Below are positions 22,186 to 34,277 of a DNA stretch of 64,000 nucleotides, in pieces. Position 1 is the stretch's first letter. Each line of letters opens with the position of its first letter. The DNA comes from Chloranthus sessilifolius (Eukaryota > Streptophyta > Magnoliopsida > Chloranthales > Chloranthaceae): contig CM037591.1 of NCBI GenBank assembly GCA_021018995.1, forward strand, positions 68,289,901 through 68,353,900, in the 5' to 3' direction. Below the pieces are notes generated by a model. The model was not told the origin of the DNA. It did no database searches and saw nothing but the letters and a program-made list of their open reading frames with translations. The translations under genes were made by a program, and so were the position numbers.

Positions 22186-23935
22186 CTTTAACTAATTAAA
22201 TGCCACTTTCGTAGGGATCATAGGTACATTTAGCATATGTACCAAGCCTTTTAAACCCCTAGGTGATCCCTAGTGGAGGAGGGAAGTCTCCTGAGGGTTT
22301 TTAGTGAAGATACCCACAAACTTCACTATAAAAATAGTTAAAGTGGTGCAGTCAATGGCAAAACAAATTTCAATGAATAAAACATCAATCCACATCTCTT
22401 TAGAATTCAGAGGAAATTGCAGCAGTAATGCAAGCCATTTTAAACTCAAAATTTTCAGTATGTGTTTGCATTTTCACCAATCATTTTACATTAGAAATTC
22501 AATGTGCACATATCAGTACCAAGCTTGTCTTAAATTCAAAAATTAGGCTGGATACAACCCCAATGAAGTTACAAGTCAGACCCAATTCTCACCAGCGCTA
22601 TCTCTCAACAATGAATATCTAGGGGTGTTCACATTTAAAGTAGGTCAAGAGCAGTTACAAACCCCAAATGGGCCTGCAAGCATGAGCATAGGTAAAGCTT
22701 CTAATTTCTGACATCCTCATGACTCTTCACCATAGATTAGGCACTCCCTCATCTCCACCTGACAGCTCATTTCACTTTGGATCTTCAAGGTCTTTTGAAT
22801 GAGTTGTAATGTGGCTTATGGGTGAGGGATATAAAGAATGAAGGGGTAAAAAGGAAATCAAAATTGAGAAATCAACAAGTAAGGGGTGACTCATGACTTC
22901 ACTACCTTCATTTCATTCAACATACTTCATCTTCCTTGATATTTTTTTTAGATTCAAAGTGGCCATCTTCTCTTATTTTGTCCAATTTTCAGATGAAGGT
23001 ATTCTCTTGACTTCTCTTTTCTCTATTTTTTTTTTTTTTTTTCTTTTTATTTTTTTATGATTTTTATGATGAACTGCCACACAAATACCACCAACACACT
23101 GTTATTCATAGGTTACTTTTTTTTTTCTTCTACCAAATGTTGGACCACTCTCACTACCTTCAACTCCTCCTTTACCTTCTGAATTCTTAGAGTGAGGGTA
23201 AGGTTGAATCAGGTCATGAGGTTAAGGTGCAAGTACTCCAGTGTTTGTTAAAGAAAAAATAGGACTTTTTGAGGCTCAATGAGTGTATGCAAAATGGTAG
23301 TTTTAAAAGGTTGGGTTTTCAGGCTCAAACTATCCAAATGAGGGCCTTGAATCATTTCCTTAGTGTCATGAGTGCTGTCAACCAGTTTTGATATGGAGGT
23401 GCCTAACTTCTAGTAAAAAGTACCGAGTCAATCAAACCTTAGAGTAGAAAAAATGCCAAAACACTCTTCAACAAAAATTGATGGGCCCAAATCTCACTAG
23501 ATATAGTCTTCTTTTTAACTCATGCAGTGTATTTTCACCTTTTTCTCTCCTCTTAGGTTTACTAGGTACTAATTTAAAATTCCTAATGTTAGCTGCATGG
23601 TGGTGCCAAGATTTTAAAATTTTCAGTTTCAAAATGTCTGCAAATTTCTTTTTTAATTTTTTCACAAATTTCCTATTATAGCACCACTACTGCACTAAAG
23701 TTAACTATTCTATTGGTAGATCTATCCTGCCACACTCCCAAATCATGAGGAGCAATGTCCTCACTAGTTCAAAGGTGAGAAAGTGCAGGGTAATAGTCCT
23801 GAAAAAGCATTAAACATAGACAGACAAAGCAATATCAAAAATAAGATTCTATTATCTTAGAAATAAATGTACAATTGTAATTACAATGACAAGAAAAGAA
23901 GTGGAAAGGAAGGAAAAGCCTAACTATAATCTAGT
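22186..23935 (-). other. Ath-R 3' non-coding region
   Basis: No gene is seen. The 130 bp next to the hairpin are conserved with the plus complex and E3. The middle is rich in T runs (for example 23025-23043). The conserved internal purine block is at 23729-23764. Confidence 0.6.
23729..23764 (-). promoter_or_regulatory. Conserved internal polypurine-like block of Ath-R
   Basis: On the minus strand GTGAGGACATTGCTCCTCAT is followed by GATTTGGGAGTGTGGCAGG. It corresponds to 17056-17091 and to 44361-44400. The purine run has one G-to-A change here. Confidence 0.45.
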
Positions 23936-26900
23936 TTAAGAGGAGGAGGAGTTGGAATCTGAGTCTGTGAATCAGTCCCAGCCCATCTGTTGTGCATGTT
24001 TCCTAAGTTCAGCTTTGTTTTCAGAACTAAGCTTGGACTTGGATTTGTCTGTGGGAGCTTTTGTCTTTTTCTTCATTGCTTTGCTCTCAGTTGGACTCTT
24101 TTTCTTTGGCTGTTGTGGTTTCTTTGGTTGGGCTTTTGGTTTCTTCATGGTTGGAGCTTTTGGTACCCTCACCCTAATTTTCTGGTCTTGGGTTCAGGAG
24201 GGATCATAGGGGATTTTCCTTTATCTTGCTCAGGGGAAGCTATAGGGGACGTCCCATTGTCTGGCTGGCCATGTGGTTGTGCCTCCTCAGACTGGGCAGC
24301 TGGCTCTTTGCCAATTTTGATAGAGGCTGCTGTGGAAGTAGTCCTCTTAACAGTGACTTTTCGCTGTTTAGGATAAGTTTGCTCAGTAGGAGGTGATGAA
24401 GGAGGGCAGTAAGGGTTTTGGTAGCTTGAGGCTCAGGTTATGGCATGAGTACAGAGAGTGGGGTGGGATGCTGAGCTGCACTTCTGGTAGCAGCCAATGC
24501 AGCTTCCAAAGAGGCTATCTGAATTTGGGCTTTCAGGAGGTCAGTTTGGTGGATTTCCTTTTAGAGTCGGAAGATTTCCTGGGGATTGTTGAGTCTTTTT
24601 TCGAACATTCTGGCTTTCATCCTCTCCACATTAGTATTTGCTTTTTCCAGCTCCAGATTCATTTGGTGATAAGCAGCCATAGTTTTCACCTTCTCATAGG
24701 CCTCCAAAATGTTAGTCCACCCATGGGAAATACCCAGTAATTGTTTTATGTGGGCCTCCTCTAGTTCAATGATCTGCTGTAACAAAGGGGACTCTATGGA
24801 TTGCCGTAGTTGGGCCATGCCCCTCAGGACATCCCTCCTAAGGTAGGGATTGTCTCTCATGGCATGGAGGATGGTGAGGTAGGGAGAGATGTAAAAGGAG
24901 TGTTTGGGTGCAATAGGAAGAGAAGAAGTGGAAGGAGCAAAATGTGATTGGTCCTGGGTGGGGGAAGTGGTGTTATCAGTGGGTAAGTCTAGTTGTTGGG
25001 GGAGGATAAAAGGTTCTGGGTCTGTTTGGGTGGATTTGTCAGTGAATGTTGGAGGGGGTAGTATAAGAGGTGGGATTGAAGGCCTAGGGGGGAAAGAAAA
25101 TGAGGTAGGCTCACTAGGAGTAGGTGGTGCTGGGGAAGGGAAAAAGGGAATGGTGAAAGGTATGAAAGAGAATGGTTGGGTTGTGGAGTCAGGATTGGAG
25201 GGAGAAATGATCACTGGGGTTTGATTGGATTGTTGAGAGATGGGCTGGTTTGTCAATGTCTGAAGTGTGGATTTGATGGATGTGATTTCTGTTTGCATCT
25301 GGTCCTATGTGTGTGTTGTTGTGGACAGTTGTGATTGGATGTCTTAGATGAGGGAGAGGATAAGTGTTAGTGTGTCTAGGTTGGGTGGTGGAGGTTGTGT
25401 AGAAGATAGAACAGGTTGAAAAGGGGAGAAAGGGGCATGATGGAAAGTGGAAGGAGGAGGAGATTGGGGTTCTGGTGAGTGATGTGGGGATGTAGTTGGG
25501 GAATCCGGGAGGGGGGTGTAGTGGGTGGGCATGGTATAAAGGAAACTAGCCATAAAGGCTTGGAATCTGGTAGTTGTGTTAAGGTTGAGGTCTATGTCTG
25601 TGAGTGGGGATGTAGCAGTCATGGCGGGAGTGGTGTCTTGGTGAAAGTGAGGTGTGTCAGTGGGGATAAAAGGGATTGTGGGTGGGGGTAGGGACATGGT
25701 GGGGGTTGTGTGAGTGGTTTTCTTTTTCTCGTATGAGATCAGTGGAGGGCTTCAGGGTTTTGTGAAGATGATGGGGGTATTGGGGCTGTGTATTGAGGTA
25801 TTGTAGGGGAAGGTGTGGGGCTGACATGGGGGGTGGTGTCCTCCCAGGTACCAATCACAGGAAAAATGGGTGTGGGCATGGACAGTGAAGACAAAGGAGG
25901 GTGAGAGAGAGATGGAGTAGGGGTAGGGGATGTTGTCAGGATAGGGGATCCTGTAGTAAAAGGTAGGGGGGAGATGGGGACTGCTGCAGCAGAGGTAGTG
26001 ACAGGATCTTGAACCACGTCTTTGTAGGAGGGGTGGGCCTTGTAACACCTGCCTCATCTGTTTGCTTGGGAGGGGCCTGAGCTTCAGCTTTCTTCTTCTT
26101 TTGGGTTTTCATCAGGCTCCTACTGATTCCCCATGGCCTCTTTGCAAAAGTTGTAGGGGTGAAGGTGGTAGTCTCCTCTCCTTTTGGTATTTTGTACCCT
26201 CCCCTCAAAAGTAGTTTGGTGATGACTCTAGCATAGGGGAGTGTGTGTGGCTTCTTTTTCTACCCTAGCTTTTCCACCAAGTCCTTCATTGCTTCAAAAA
26301 TTAACCAGGCAGCATGGAAGCCATGGCCCAAAGAGAAAGAGTAAACAACATCAGTAATAGGAGTCCTCCTCTCCTGCTGATGGCCTGAGCAGTAGATGTT
26401 CTTTCTCAGGACCTGATCAATGAAAAGGAGTTTAAGCTCCAACTCTCTTCTTCTGATGGAATCCCCTGAGGCCTTTAATCCTCTAGTAAGAGCCCTCGCA
26501 ATGGTATCAATTGAGGCACTCAAGGGAGGGCCATATCCACAGCTAGAGTCAAATGCAGCTAATATGCCCAATACTTCCACAATCAGCTTGAGGTTAACTA
26601 ACATCTCGAAATCATCAATCAACACAAGGAAGCCTGATTGTCCATCTCTGTCCTTGGTGACTCGGATGTGCTGATAAAAGAGTTGCACTAGCCTAGGGTA
26701 GGCTAGTGCTGGAATTCCTCTCATCATCAAGGGTGTCAGACCAGCCTTGCTCATAAATTCAATGGCAGGGGCAGAGAGAGGCTCCTTCTTGAAGAAGGGC
26801 AGGTCGAAAGCTATTTCAGGCTCCAAGGGGATTGAAGCCATGAGCTCAGTGGGTGTAGAAAACTTAGGGGTTTGCTCCTCCACCTCCTCAACCACATCCT

Positions 26901-27000
26901 TCCCCCTTTTTGGTGCCTTAGAAGTCTTGACCTTCTTAGGAGTGGGTTCAATAGGGACCTTATCCCTGGCCCTGTTCTTTGGTGCACTCTTAGGGGCCAT
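23936..27000 (-). pseudogene. Ath-R env-position ORF, broken
   Basis: This is the homologue of the ORF at 13067-16876. It starts MAPKSAPKNRARDK at 27000 and stays open for 246 codons covering the N-terminal domain (SIRRRELELKLLFIDQVLRK, NIYCSGHQQERRTPI). A TAG at 26258 follows where the other copy has Gln. The frame then resumes with LPYARVITKLLLRGGYKIP, a Pro-rich linker in several frames, a helical segment (24561-24860: MAQLRQSIESPLLQQ, then LELEKANTNVERM) and a Lys/Pro tail. A TGA at 23972 interrupts the end, and the final frame reads TDSDSNSSSS with a stop at 23936. It is shorter than the plus-strand copy, mainly in the repetitive tail. Function is unknown. Confidence 0.8.
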
Positions 27001-27910
27001 TATGCACTCTACTTTTGAAGATGAATAAAAAGGGGGCCTGAGATCAGAGTGCTTACCCTAAAATCGTAGGGTTTGGTTTAATCTGACACACAGTGAACCA
27101 CGAGATCTCTTAGCAGAGGGCAACTGATGGGGATGACGTTAGGAACAAATCTCTAGGATCTTGGTGTGAATAATGGGTTGTAGAATGGACGCTAGAGGAG
27201 AAAGGTAGAAGAGCACCGAAATCTAGGGTTTCGATGGATGGAGAATAAAGAGAGCACTGGAAAGGGAGACAAGCGCGGGTTTGGAATACTTATCGCTAGG
27301 CTTGGCACGCTTTGGAAATATCTGATCGTGGGATGGGAAATGAAGCCTAGCGACGGTGTAATTGCAACTTGGATTGTGCGAGAGGCTCTCAGAGTTTACT
27401 TTGAATCTCGTGACAGCGAGTGAAGTGTTCCTTCTGGATTGCGCAAGAGGCTCCTAGGCCACATTTTGGACCCCACGACAGCAAATGAAAAATTCCACTT
27501 TGATTGCACGATAGTCTCTCAGGCCTCCATTTGATCCCCGCGACAACAAATCATTAAATAGAGAGCATGTGCTCTTCATTCTGTCATTTGCATTTGTGTT
27601 GTGGGTGGATCCTAGGTAAAACTCACCACCAGGGGCACCCCCAGACACTTTAAAATGACCCCTCACTTATAGCATCAAACATTCAAGCATAGGCAGTAAA
27701 AATCATTATCTAAACATCGTGCATTCAATAAAAAACCACCAATTTAAGAGAAGTAATCATTCAAACCAAGCGTAAAAAGAAATCAGACCAGACAGATTTA
27801 GACTCAAGTGAGGCCACTAAAATGACCTAAAAAAAAATTTGAACAAAAGAAGGCAATATAAACCTATCAAAACCAAAGTACATATAATACAACATGGACA
27901 CATCTGTGGA
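27001..27910 (-). other. Spacer between integrase and env-position ORF of Ath-R
   Basis: There is no ORF of note. On the minus strand it contains a TTTTAGGGTAAG word near 27055, a GAAACCCTAGATTT telobox near 27225 and a TATTTCC/AT-rich stretch near 27320. All correspond in order to the leader at 12490-13066, and the conserved layout is the only argument for a regulatory role. Confidence 0.5.
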
Positions 27911-29212
27911 TTAGTTTAATGAAGGGTCCCCTTGAAAGTGAATGGTTTCCATAAGTTCAGCAGGTTTTTCTAAACAAGGCTTAAGCCTCTGACCATTCAC
28001 CTTCACGGATTTCCCAGACTTGGGATCCTGGATTTCCCCAACACCAGATGGGGAAACAGTCATGACAATATAGGGACCTTCCCATCTGGATTTCAGTTTG
28101 CCAGGAAAAAATTTAAGTTTGGAGTTCAACAACCAAACCTTATCACCAGCCATGAAACTCTTTCTCAACAATCCCTTGTCAAAGAAAGCCTTCGACCCTT
28201 TCTTGTATATCCGGGCATTGGCATATGCATCCATCCTCAGCTCATCCAATTCTGACAGTTGCAGCGACCTGTGATGACCAGCAGAAGTTAGGTTTAGATT
28301 TAATTTTTTTATGGCCCAATAGGCCCCGTGTTCTAACTCTACTGGGAGATGGCAAGCCTTGCCATAAACCAGTCTGAATGGGGACATCCCAATGGGAGTC
28401 TTATAAGCAGTCCTATAAGCCCATAATGCATCATTTAGCTTTTCAGCCCAGTCCTTTCTGTTAGTCCTCACTGTCTTCTCAAGGATGTTCTTGATCTCCC
28501 TATTAGAAATTTCAACTTGCCCACTGATTTGTGAGTGGTAGGGAGTAGTAATCCTATGGGTGATAGAATATTTCTTGAGCAAGCTCTAGAAATATCTGTT
28601 GCAGAAATGGCTACCCCCATCACTGATAATGGCTCTAGGGGTGCCAAATCTTGAGAAGATATTCTGCTTTACAAATTTGAGGATAACTTGATGATCATTG
28701 GTTCTTGTGGCAATAGCTTCTACCCATTTTGAAACATAATCTACTGTCACTAAGATGAAATGATAACCATTTGCAGAGGGAAAGGGGCCCATAAAGTCAA
28801 TACCCTAGACATCAAACATTTCCACAACAAGGATGGGCTGCAAAGGCTTTGTGTTTCTTTTGGACAACTCCTAATTTCTGACATCTCTCACATGTCCTAC
28901 AATTTGTATTAGCATCTCTGAATAAAGAAGGCCAATAGAACGCACACTGTAAGATTTTGTCAGCTATTTTTCTTCCACTAAAGTGGCCCCCACAGGCATT
29001 TTCATGGCACATGCCCAGAATACTGGGGACATCACTTTCTGAAACACATTTTCAGATGATTTGGTTTGCACAGTATTTGTATAAGCAAGGTTCCTCCCAA
29101 AAAAAGAATTTAACCTATGAGAAGAAAAGGTCTTTGTCATTTTGGTCCAATGGGTAGGAATCTTGCCTATAACTAAATAATTTATAATGTGTGCATACCA
29201 AGGAACAAAGGA
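27911..29212 (-). pseudogene. pol: Ath-R integrase
   Basis: This enzyme inserts the DNA copy into the genome. The N-terminal zinc-binding region (29012-28812) shows CHENACGGHFSGRKIADKIL and CRTCERCQK. The core has FPSANGYHFILVTVDYVSKW, ISDGGSHFCNRYF and [12 protein letters not shown]; the Asp of SDGG and the Glu of NREIK are two of the DDE residues. A TAG near 28585 splits the core, probably a changed Glu codon. The C-terminal part ([26 protein letters not shown]) ends FQGDPSLN and a stop at 27911. Upstream, 29013-29212 is frameshifted. The final residues match those fused to gag in the plus complex. Confidence 0.9.
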
Positions 29213-31117
29213 TTAGATGACAAACAATTGATCATCCGGGAAAACATCATTTACAGGGTCATCAACACATTTTTCCAACACAATTCTAGACATGTGGTCA
29301 GCCACCACATTTTCCACACCCTTTTTGTCTTTGATTTCAATGTCAAACTCCTGCAACAGGAGTATACATTTAATCAGCCTGGGCTTAGCATCTTTCTTGG
29401 ACAATAGGTATTTCAATGCTGAATGGTCTGTGGAGATTACAGTTTTAGACCCAAGTAGGTAAGGTCTAAATTTATCAACAGTAAAAACCACTACCAGAAG
29501 CTCTTTCTCAGTTGTGGTGTAATTCAGTTGAGCTTTAGCAAGTGATTTGCTGACATAGGCAATGACCACTGGCAACTTATCTTTCCTTTGGCCCAAAACA
29601 GCACCTATTGCCAAGTCAGATGCATCACACATCAGCTCAAAGGGCAGTGCAAAGTTAGGTGTTTGGAGCACAGGGGTAGTGGTGAGGCATATCTTTAAAT
29701 TTTCAAAAGCCTCCAGACATTCAGTAGAAAAATCAAAGGGTACATCCTGGCAGAGCAGGTGGCACAATAGTTTAGCAATTTTGCTGAAGTCTTTAATGAA
29801 CCTCCTGTAAAATCTTGCATGTCCAAGGAAAGATCTGATTTGTTTAACTATTTTTGGAGGAGGCAAATTTGTAATGAGGTCAACTTTGGCCTTATCTACC
29901 TCAATCCCTTCTCTAGAGACTACATGGCCCAACACAATACCTTGTGTTACCATGAAGTGGCTCTTTTCCCAACTTAAGACTAGATTGGTCTCCTCACATC
30001 TTTGCAAGACCAAGTGGAGGTGTTGCAGACATTGGCCAAAACTGTCCCCATATACAGAGAAATCATCCATAAAAATTTCCAAGGACTTGTCAATCATATC
30101 AGAGAATATGACATACATACACCTCTGAAAGGTGGCTGATGCATTACATAGCCCAAAAGGCATCCTTCGATAAGCAAAAGTGCCAAAAGAGCAAGTTAAT
30201 GTAGTTTTCTCTTGGTCGTGAGGGTGCACAGGGGTCTGGTTGTACCCTGAGTACCCATCAAGAAAGTAATAAAAAGCTTTTCCAGCCAACTTATCCAGAA
30301 TTTGATCTATGAAGGGGAGAGGGAAGTAGTCTTTTCTAGTTTTAGAGTTGAGTTTCCGATAATCTATGCAAACCCTCCAGCCAGTGGTCTCCCTGGCTTG
30401 TCTCAGCTCTCCAGACTCAGTTGTAATAACTATTATGCCAGATTTCTTGGGCACCACTTGGATAGGTGCCACCCATTCAGAATTAGAAATGGGGTAAATT
30501 ACCCCAGCATTTAGCAATTTAATAATCTCTTTGAGGACCACTTCCTGCATGTGAGGATTCAATTTCCTCTGCATTTCCCTGGAGGGTACTGGGCCCTCCT
30601 CTAAATAGATCCTGTGCATACATATTGATACATCTATCCCTCCGAGATTCATAATGGTCCAGCCAATTACCTTTTTGTGCTTCTTCAAGACTGTTAGTAA
30701 TTCTTCCTCCTGCTCATTTCTAGTTTTAGAGTTGAGCTTCCGATAATCTATGCAAACCCTCCAGCCAGTGGTCTCCCTGGCTTGTCTCAGCTCTCCAGAC
30801 TCAGTTGTAATAACTATTATGCCAGATTTCTTGGGCACCACTTGGATAGGTGCCACCCATTCAGAATCAGAAATGGGGTAAATTACCCCAGCATTTAGCA
30901 ATTTAATAATCTCTTTGAGGACCACTTCCTGCATGTGAGGATTCAATTTCCTCTGCATTTCCCTGGAGGGTACTGGGCCCTCCTCTAAATAGATCCTGTG
31001 CATACATATTGATACATCTATCCCTCCGAGATTCATAATGGTCCAGCCAATTACCTTTTTATGCTTCTTCAAGACTGTTAGTAATTCTTCCTCCTGCTCA
31101 TTGGTAAGAGAGGAGGA
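29213..31117 (-). pseudogene. pol: Ath-R reverse transcriptase and RNase H, with internal duplication
   Basis: This is the 3' two thirds of a long open frame (31762 to 29213). RT motifs are RVCIDYRKLNSKTR, YFLDGYSGYNQ, RRMPFGLCNASATFQRCM and the catalytic FMDD (IFMDDFSVYGDS). RNase H follows with FELMCDASDLAIGAVLGQ, TTEKELL, STDHSALKYLL and VADHMSR, so all acidic residues are present. The fingers and preceding segment are present twice because of an in-frame 384-bp direct duplication (30336-31103), which should spoil folding. Apart from that the frame is intact. It ends at 29213, before integrase. Confidence 0.92.
30336..31103 (-). repeat. 384-bp direct tandem duplication inside RT
   Basis: 30336-30719 and 30720-31103 align without gaps and differ at three bases by my reading (for example GAATT/GAATC and TTGTGC/TTATGC). 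384 is divisible by three, so 128 residues are repeated in frame, from EQEEELLTVLKKHKK to DYRKLNSKTR. Confidence 0.9.
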
Positions 31118-32140
31118 GATAATTACAGGAAGTTTTTCACCTTTCTCAAGGAAGGCATATTTCAATGTTTCTAGAAGCTTCTTGAGATCCAGATCAGGGG
31201 CTTGTTGGGTGGATGGCAAGGTTGGTGCTTTGTTGGTTTGAGGAAGAGGCAACAATGTAGGTCTCCAAATGGAATGTTGCACTAAGCCCACAGAAGACAT
31301 CAATGTGGTCATGTCTTCTGTCCTAACAGCTGGGCTTTCTTCCTCTACCATGTCCCAAACTTCAACTAAACTTTTGACAATGTTGCTCCAATCCAGCAGA
31401 GTGGGAAATTCTTTTTCAACAACTTCCTCTAGTACATCCACTGCAAAGCTTTCCTCATTGTCCTGATGAGGGTGCTTTGCACTGTTGTACACATTCAGTT
31501 CAACCTTCATGTGTTCGAAAGTTACCTCCATAATCCCTGACCTGCATTGAATGCATGCATTGGCAGTGGCCAAGAATGGCCTGCCCAAAATAACAGGAAT
31601 AGGGGTTGTACACTTATTGCAGCCCATGTCCAAAACCAGAAAGTCAGCAGGGTAAAAGAACTTGTCCACCCCTACTAAGACATCCTCAAGCACTCCCATA
31701 GGTCTCCTTTCAGACCTATCAGCCATTAATAGCACAATGAGGGTGGGTTTTAGCTCCCCCAAACCTAGCTACAGATACACACTGTATGGCAGCAGGTTTA
31801 CACTGGCTCCAAGGTCTAGAAGGGTCATTCCAATTGTGTGGTCTCCAATTATGCAGGGGATAGTGGGTATCCCTGGGTCTTGCAACTTCTCTGGTATTTT
31901 TGTGCTTAATACAGAATTAACTGTATCAGTTGCAAAGACCTTTTTGGACAAATGGCCTCTAGCTCTTCTTTTTTGGGTACAAAGGTCTTTCAGAAATTTG
32001 GCATAGGCTGAGACCTGTCTAATTGCATCAAGTAGGGGCAAATTGATTTTTACCTGCTTAAAGGTCTCCATCATTTCCTCTATCTGTGCATTTCCCTTAT
32101 CAAAAGGGGTAGGGCCACCCAAAGCTTGAGGAAATGGCAA
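31118..32140 (-). pseudogene. pol: Ath-R aspartic protease and linker to RT
   Basis: This processes the polyprotein. From 32140 it reads through FKQVKINLPLLDAIRQV and CTQKRRARGHLSKK to the active site LLDLGASVNLLPYS; the D-L-G-A-S form is usual for Athila proteases. A TAG after SVYL (about 31770) interrupts it, then GELKPT, GVLEDVLVGVDKF, PADFLVLDM and VILGRPFLATANACI follow. The linker after that is acidic and variable. Frames before and after the single TAG are the same, so the damage here is slight. Confidence 0.88.
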
Positions 32141-33968
32141 CTGAGGTACTGCTGGTTCCTCAGCTGCTAGTCTATGACTAAACTTTTTTTTTTTCTTTTA
32201 TCATCTTTTATTTCCTACTGAGGCTCAACTACAGCCTCTTTATTTTTCTCTTGTTGCAGGGTAGTAGGCTACTCTTGGCTCTGTGCTCTTAACATATTCT
32301 TTTTCACATTCATTCGAGAATTCTTTGGAAATGACCTCTCCTTGTTCCTTTCCAACCTGATTGTCCACCAGCCTACCAGACTTTAGGGTTGTGATGGCAT
32401 TAGCTTCCTCAAAACTTGAGGAACCTTCTCCAATCAAATATTGGCCCTTAGGGTTGGCCACTGGCTGGCTTGGCAACCTGCCCTCCTCTCTTTTGGCTAA
32501 GGCATTGGATATTTGGCGTAGCTACTCTTTCATTTTCTTTATGCTTTGACTGTGAGAGTTCACAATCTGAGTAAAGGTTCCAAGGTTTTGCTATGAGGTC
32601 AAAACCTGATCCTCAAAAGAAGCAGTTCGGGGCTGAGGTGGGGGAACTACCAACTGATTTTGCTGCTGGGGCAGCTGCTGTTGCTGCTAGAAATTTTGAC
32701 CTTGGGGCATATCCCTAATTAAATTGTTGTTGTGACCTTTGAGGTAAGGCCAACATCTATTATGGCTGCATGTAATTATCTTATCTCCACCTCAAATTTG
32801 GGTGGTCTCTCCACTGGTAACCAGCATGTTGGTGCTGGTATCCAAATGGCTGCTTGTTGTAGCCAACAGATTGTTGCTGGCCAAATGATTGGGCAGCAAC
32901 AACTTGTTCCATCACATACTCAGGATATTGCCCTGCAGATGGGCACTCCTCCACTGTGTGTTGTGGAGATTGGCATATCAGACATGCCTCCATCACCTGT
33001 GCAGCCAATCTGGGTTGCACCACAATTAATAGTTTATTAAACTTATCAGAAAGATTGGCCATCTGCATTTTTAGGTCATTATTCCCAGTTACTTCATACA
33101 TTTTTCCTTTGGAAGTTTCAGCTAGTCCCATTTTAGAAGAAGGCTCATGAACAGTTCTTGACAAGGACATCTTTTGGAAAGCATTTTAACTGATGACCTC
33201 GAATAACTCCCATGCCTCATCAGCTGTTTTATGCATGTAAGTTCCACCACAAGAGGCATATACCATGTCTCTGCTTTTCTCATCAATCCCATTATAGAAG
33301 CTCTGGACAAGCTATCAGTAACGGATCTTGTGGTGGGGACATTGTTTGAGCATCTCCTTGAATCTGTCACATGCTTGATTAAAATCTTCAGTCGGGGATT
33401 GGGTAATAGCAAGTATTGCTTTCCTCAACTGGCTGGTGTTTATCTCTGGGAAGAATTTTATCAAAAATTTAGTCTAGAGGTCTTTCCAAGAACAAATGCT
33501 GTTATTTGAGAGAGTAGCTAACCAAGTGCTGGCCCTGTCTTTTAGGGAGAAAGGAAAGAGCCTTAATCTAGTGGCTTCTGGTCCCAAACCAGTAATGGAA
33601 AATGTTGTGCATAGGGCCAAGAATTGGTCAATGTGCTTGTAGGGGTCTTCCTTACTGAGCCCATGGAAAGAGGGAAGCATTTGGATGATTGAGGTTTTAA
33701 TCTCATAGTTCCCCTAAACATCTGGGGATTGAATGCTGAATGGGGATTTATAATCATCAGGAGTATTCAATTCCTTCAATGTTCAGGGTTGCTCTTCACC
33801 CATGACTGCTGTCTCGGTTTCAGTAAGGGGCTCAACTGTAGTGTGTCTGGACCTTCTTGGTCTTCTAGCCTTTTCTATCTCAGGGCTAGGAGGCTCTAAT
33901 GTTGGACTGAGGGATCTCCTTCCTATAATGCACACACACCAATAGCAGGGAAGACTACTTGCAGACAC
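32141..33968 (-). pseudogene. gag: Ath-R gag, broken
   Basis: Homologous to both plus-strand gags. The conserved start region GRRSLSPTLEPPSPEIEKAR lies near 33930, where the Met of the plus copies reads Ile, so the start is uncertain. Then come MGEEQP with a stop, the capsid core (FLALCTTFSITGLGPEATRL, FSLKDRASTWLATLSNN, QSFYNGIDEKSRDM), a zinc knuckle CLICQSPQHTVEEC (about 32970-32930) and a Gln-rich tail. Several stops occur (near 33785, 33713, 33480, 33188 and 32780). The region continues with GRLPSQPVANPKGQYLIGEG, then the linker toward protease that is missing from the plus-strand complex. Confidence 0.88.
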
Positions 33969-34250
33969 ATTGCAATTAACTCAAAGAATTATCTAAACAA
34001 AATTACAACTATCCTAATCAACTGCTTATGGAATTTGCAAAGGAAAAAAAAATAGACTGAGTTTTGAGGGTTAGAGAAATGCAAACAGAGGTAGCTAGAC
34101 TCCTAGAGCAGTTCAACTTTCCTTCTCTACTACTGTCCAGATCTGTAAATCAAAATTTCAAGTGTAAATCAGCAGTATCAGTTATTCACAAGCACAGCTA
34201 CCAAAGAATAAAAAATACAAAAATCTAGGGTCTACTAATAGATCAAAAGT
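33969..34250 (-). other. Ath-R 5' leader
   Basis: Non-coding, similar to 5869-6204. It contains GATCTATTAGTAGACCCTAG near the primer site, shared with the plus-strand leaders. Confidence 0.6.
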
Positions 34251-34268
34251 TCTCCGGCAATGGCGCCA
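34251..34268 (-). other. Ath-R primer-binding site, tRNA-Asp type
   Basis: On the minus strand TGGCGCCATTGCCGGAGA differs at two positions from the exact site at 5851-5868. Both changes are C/T or G/A transitions. It lies nine bases from the 5' LTR end. Confidence 0.85.
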
Positions 34269-34277
34269 AAAACTTGC

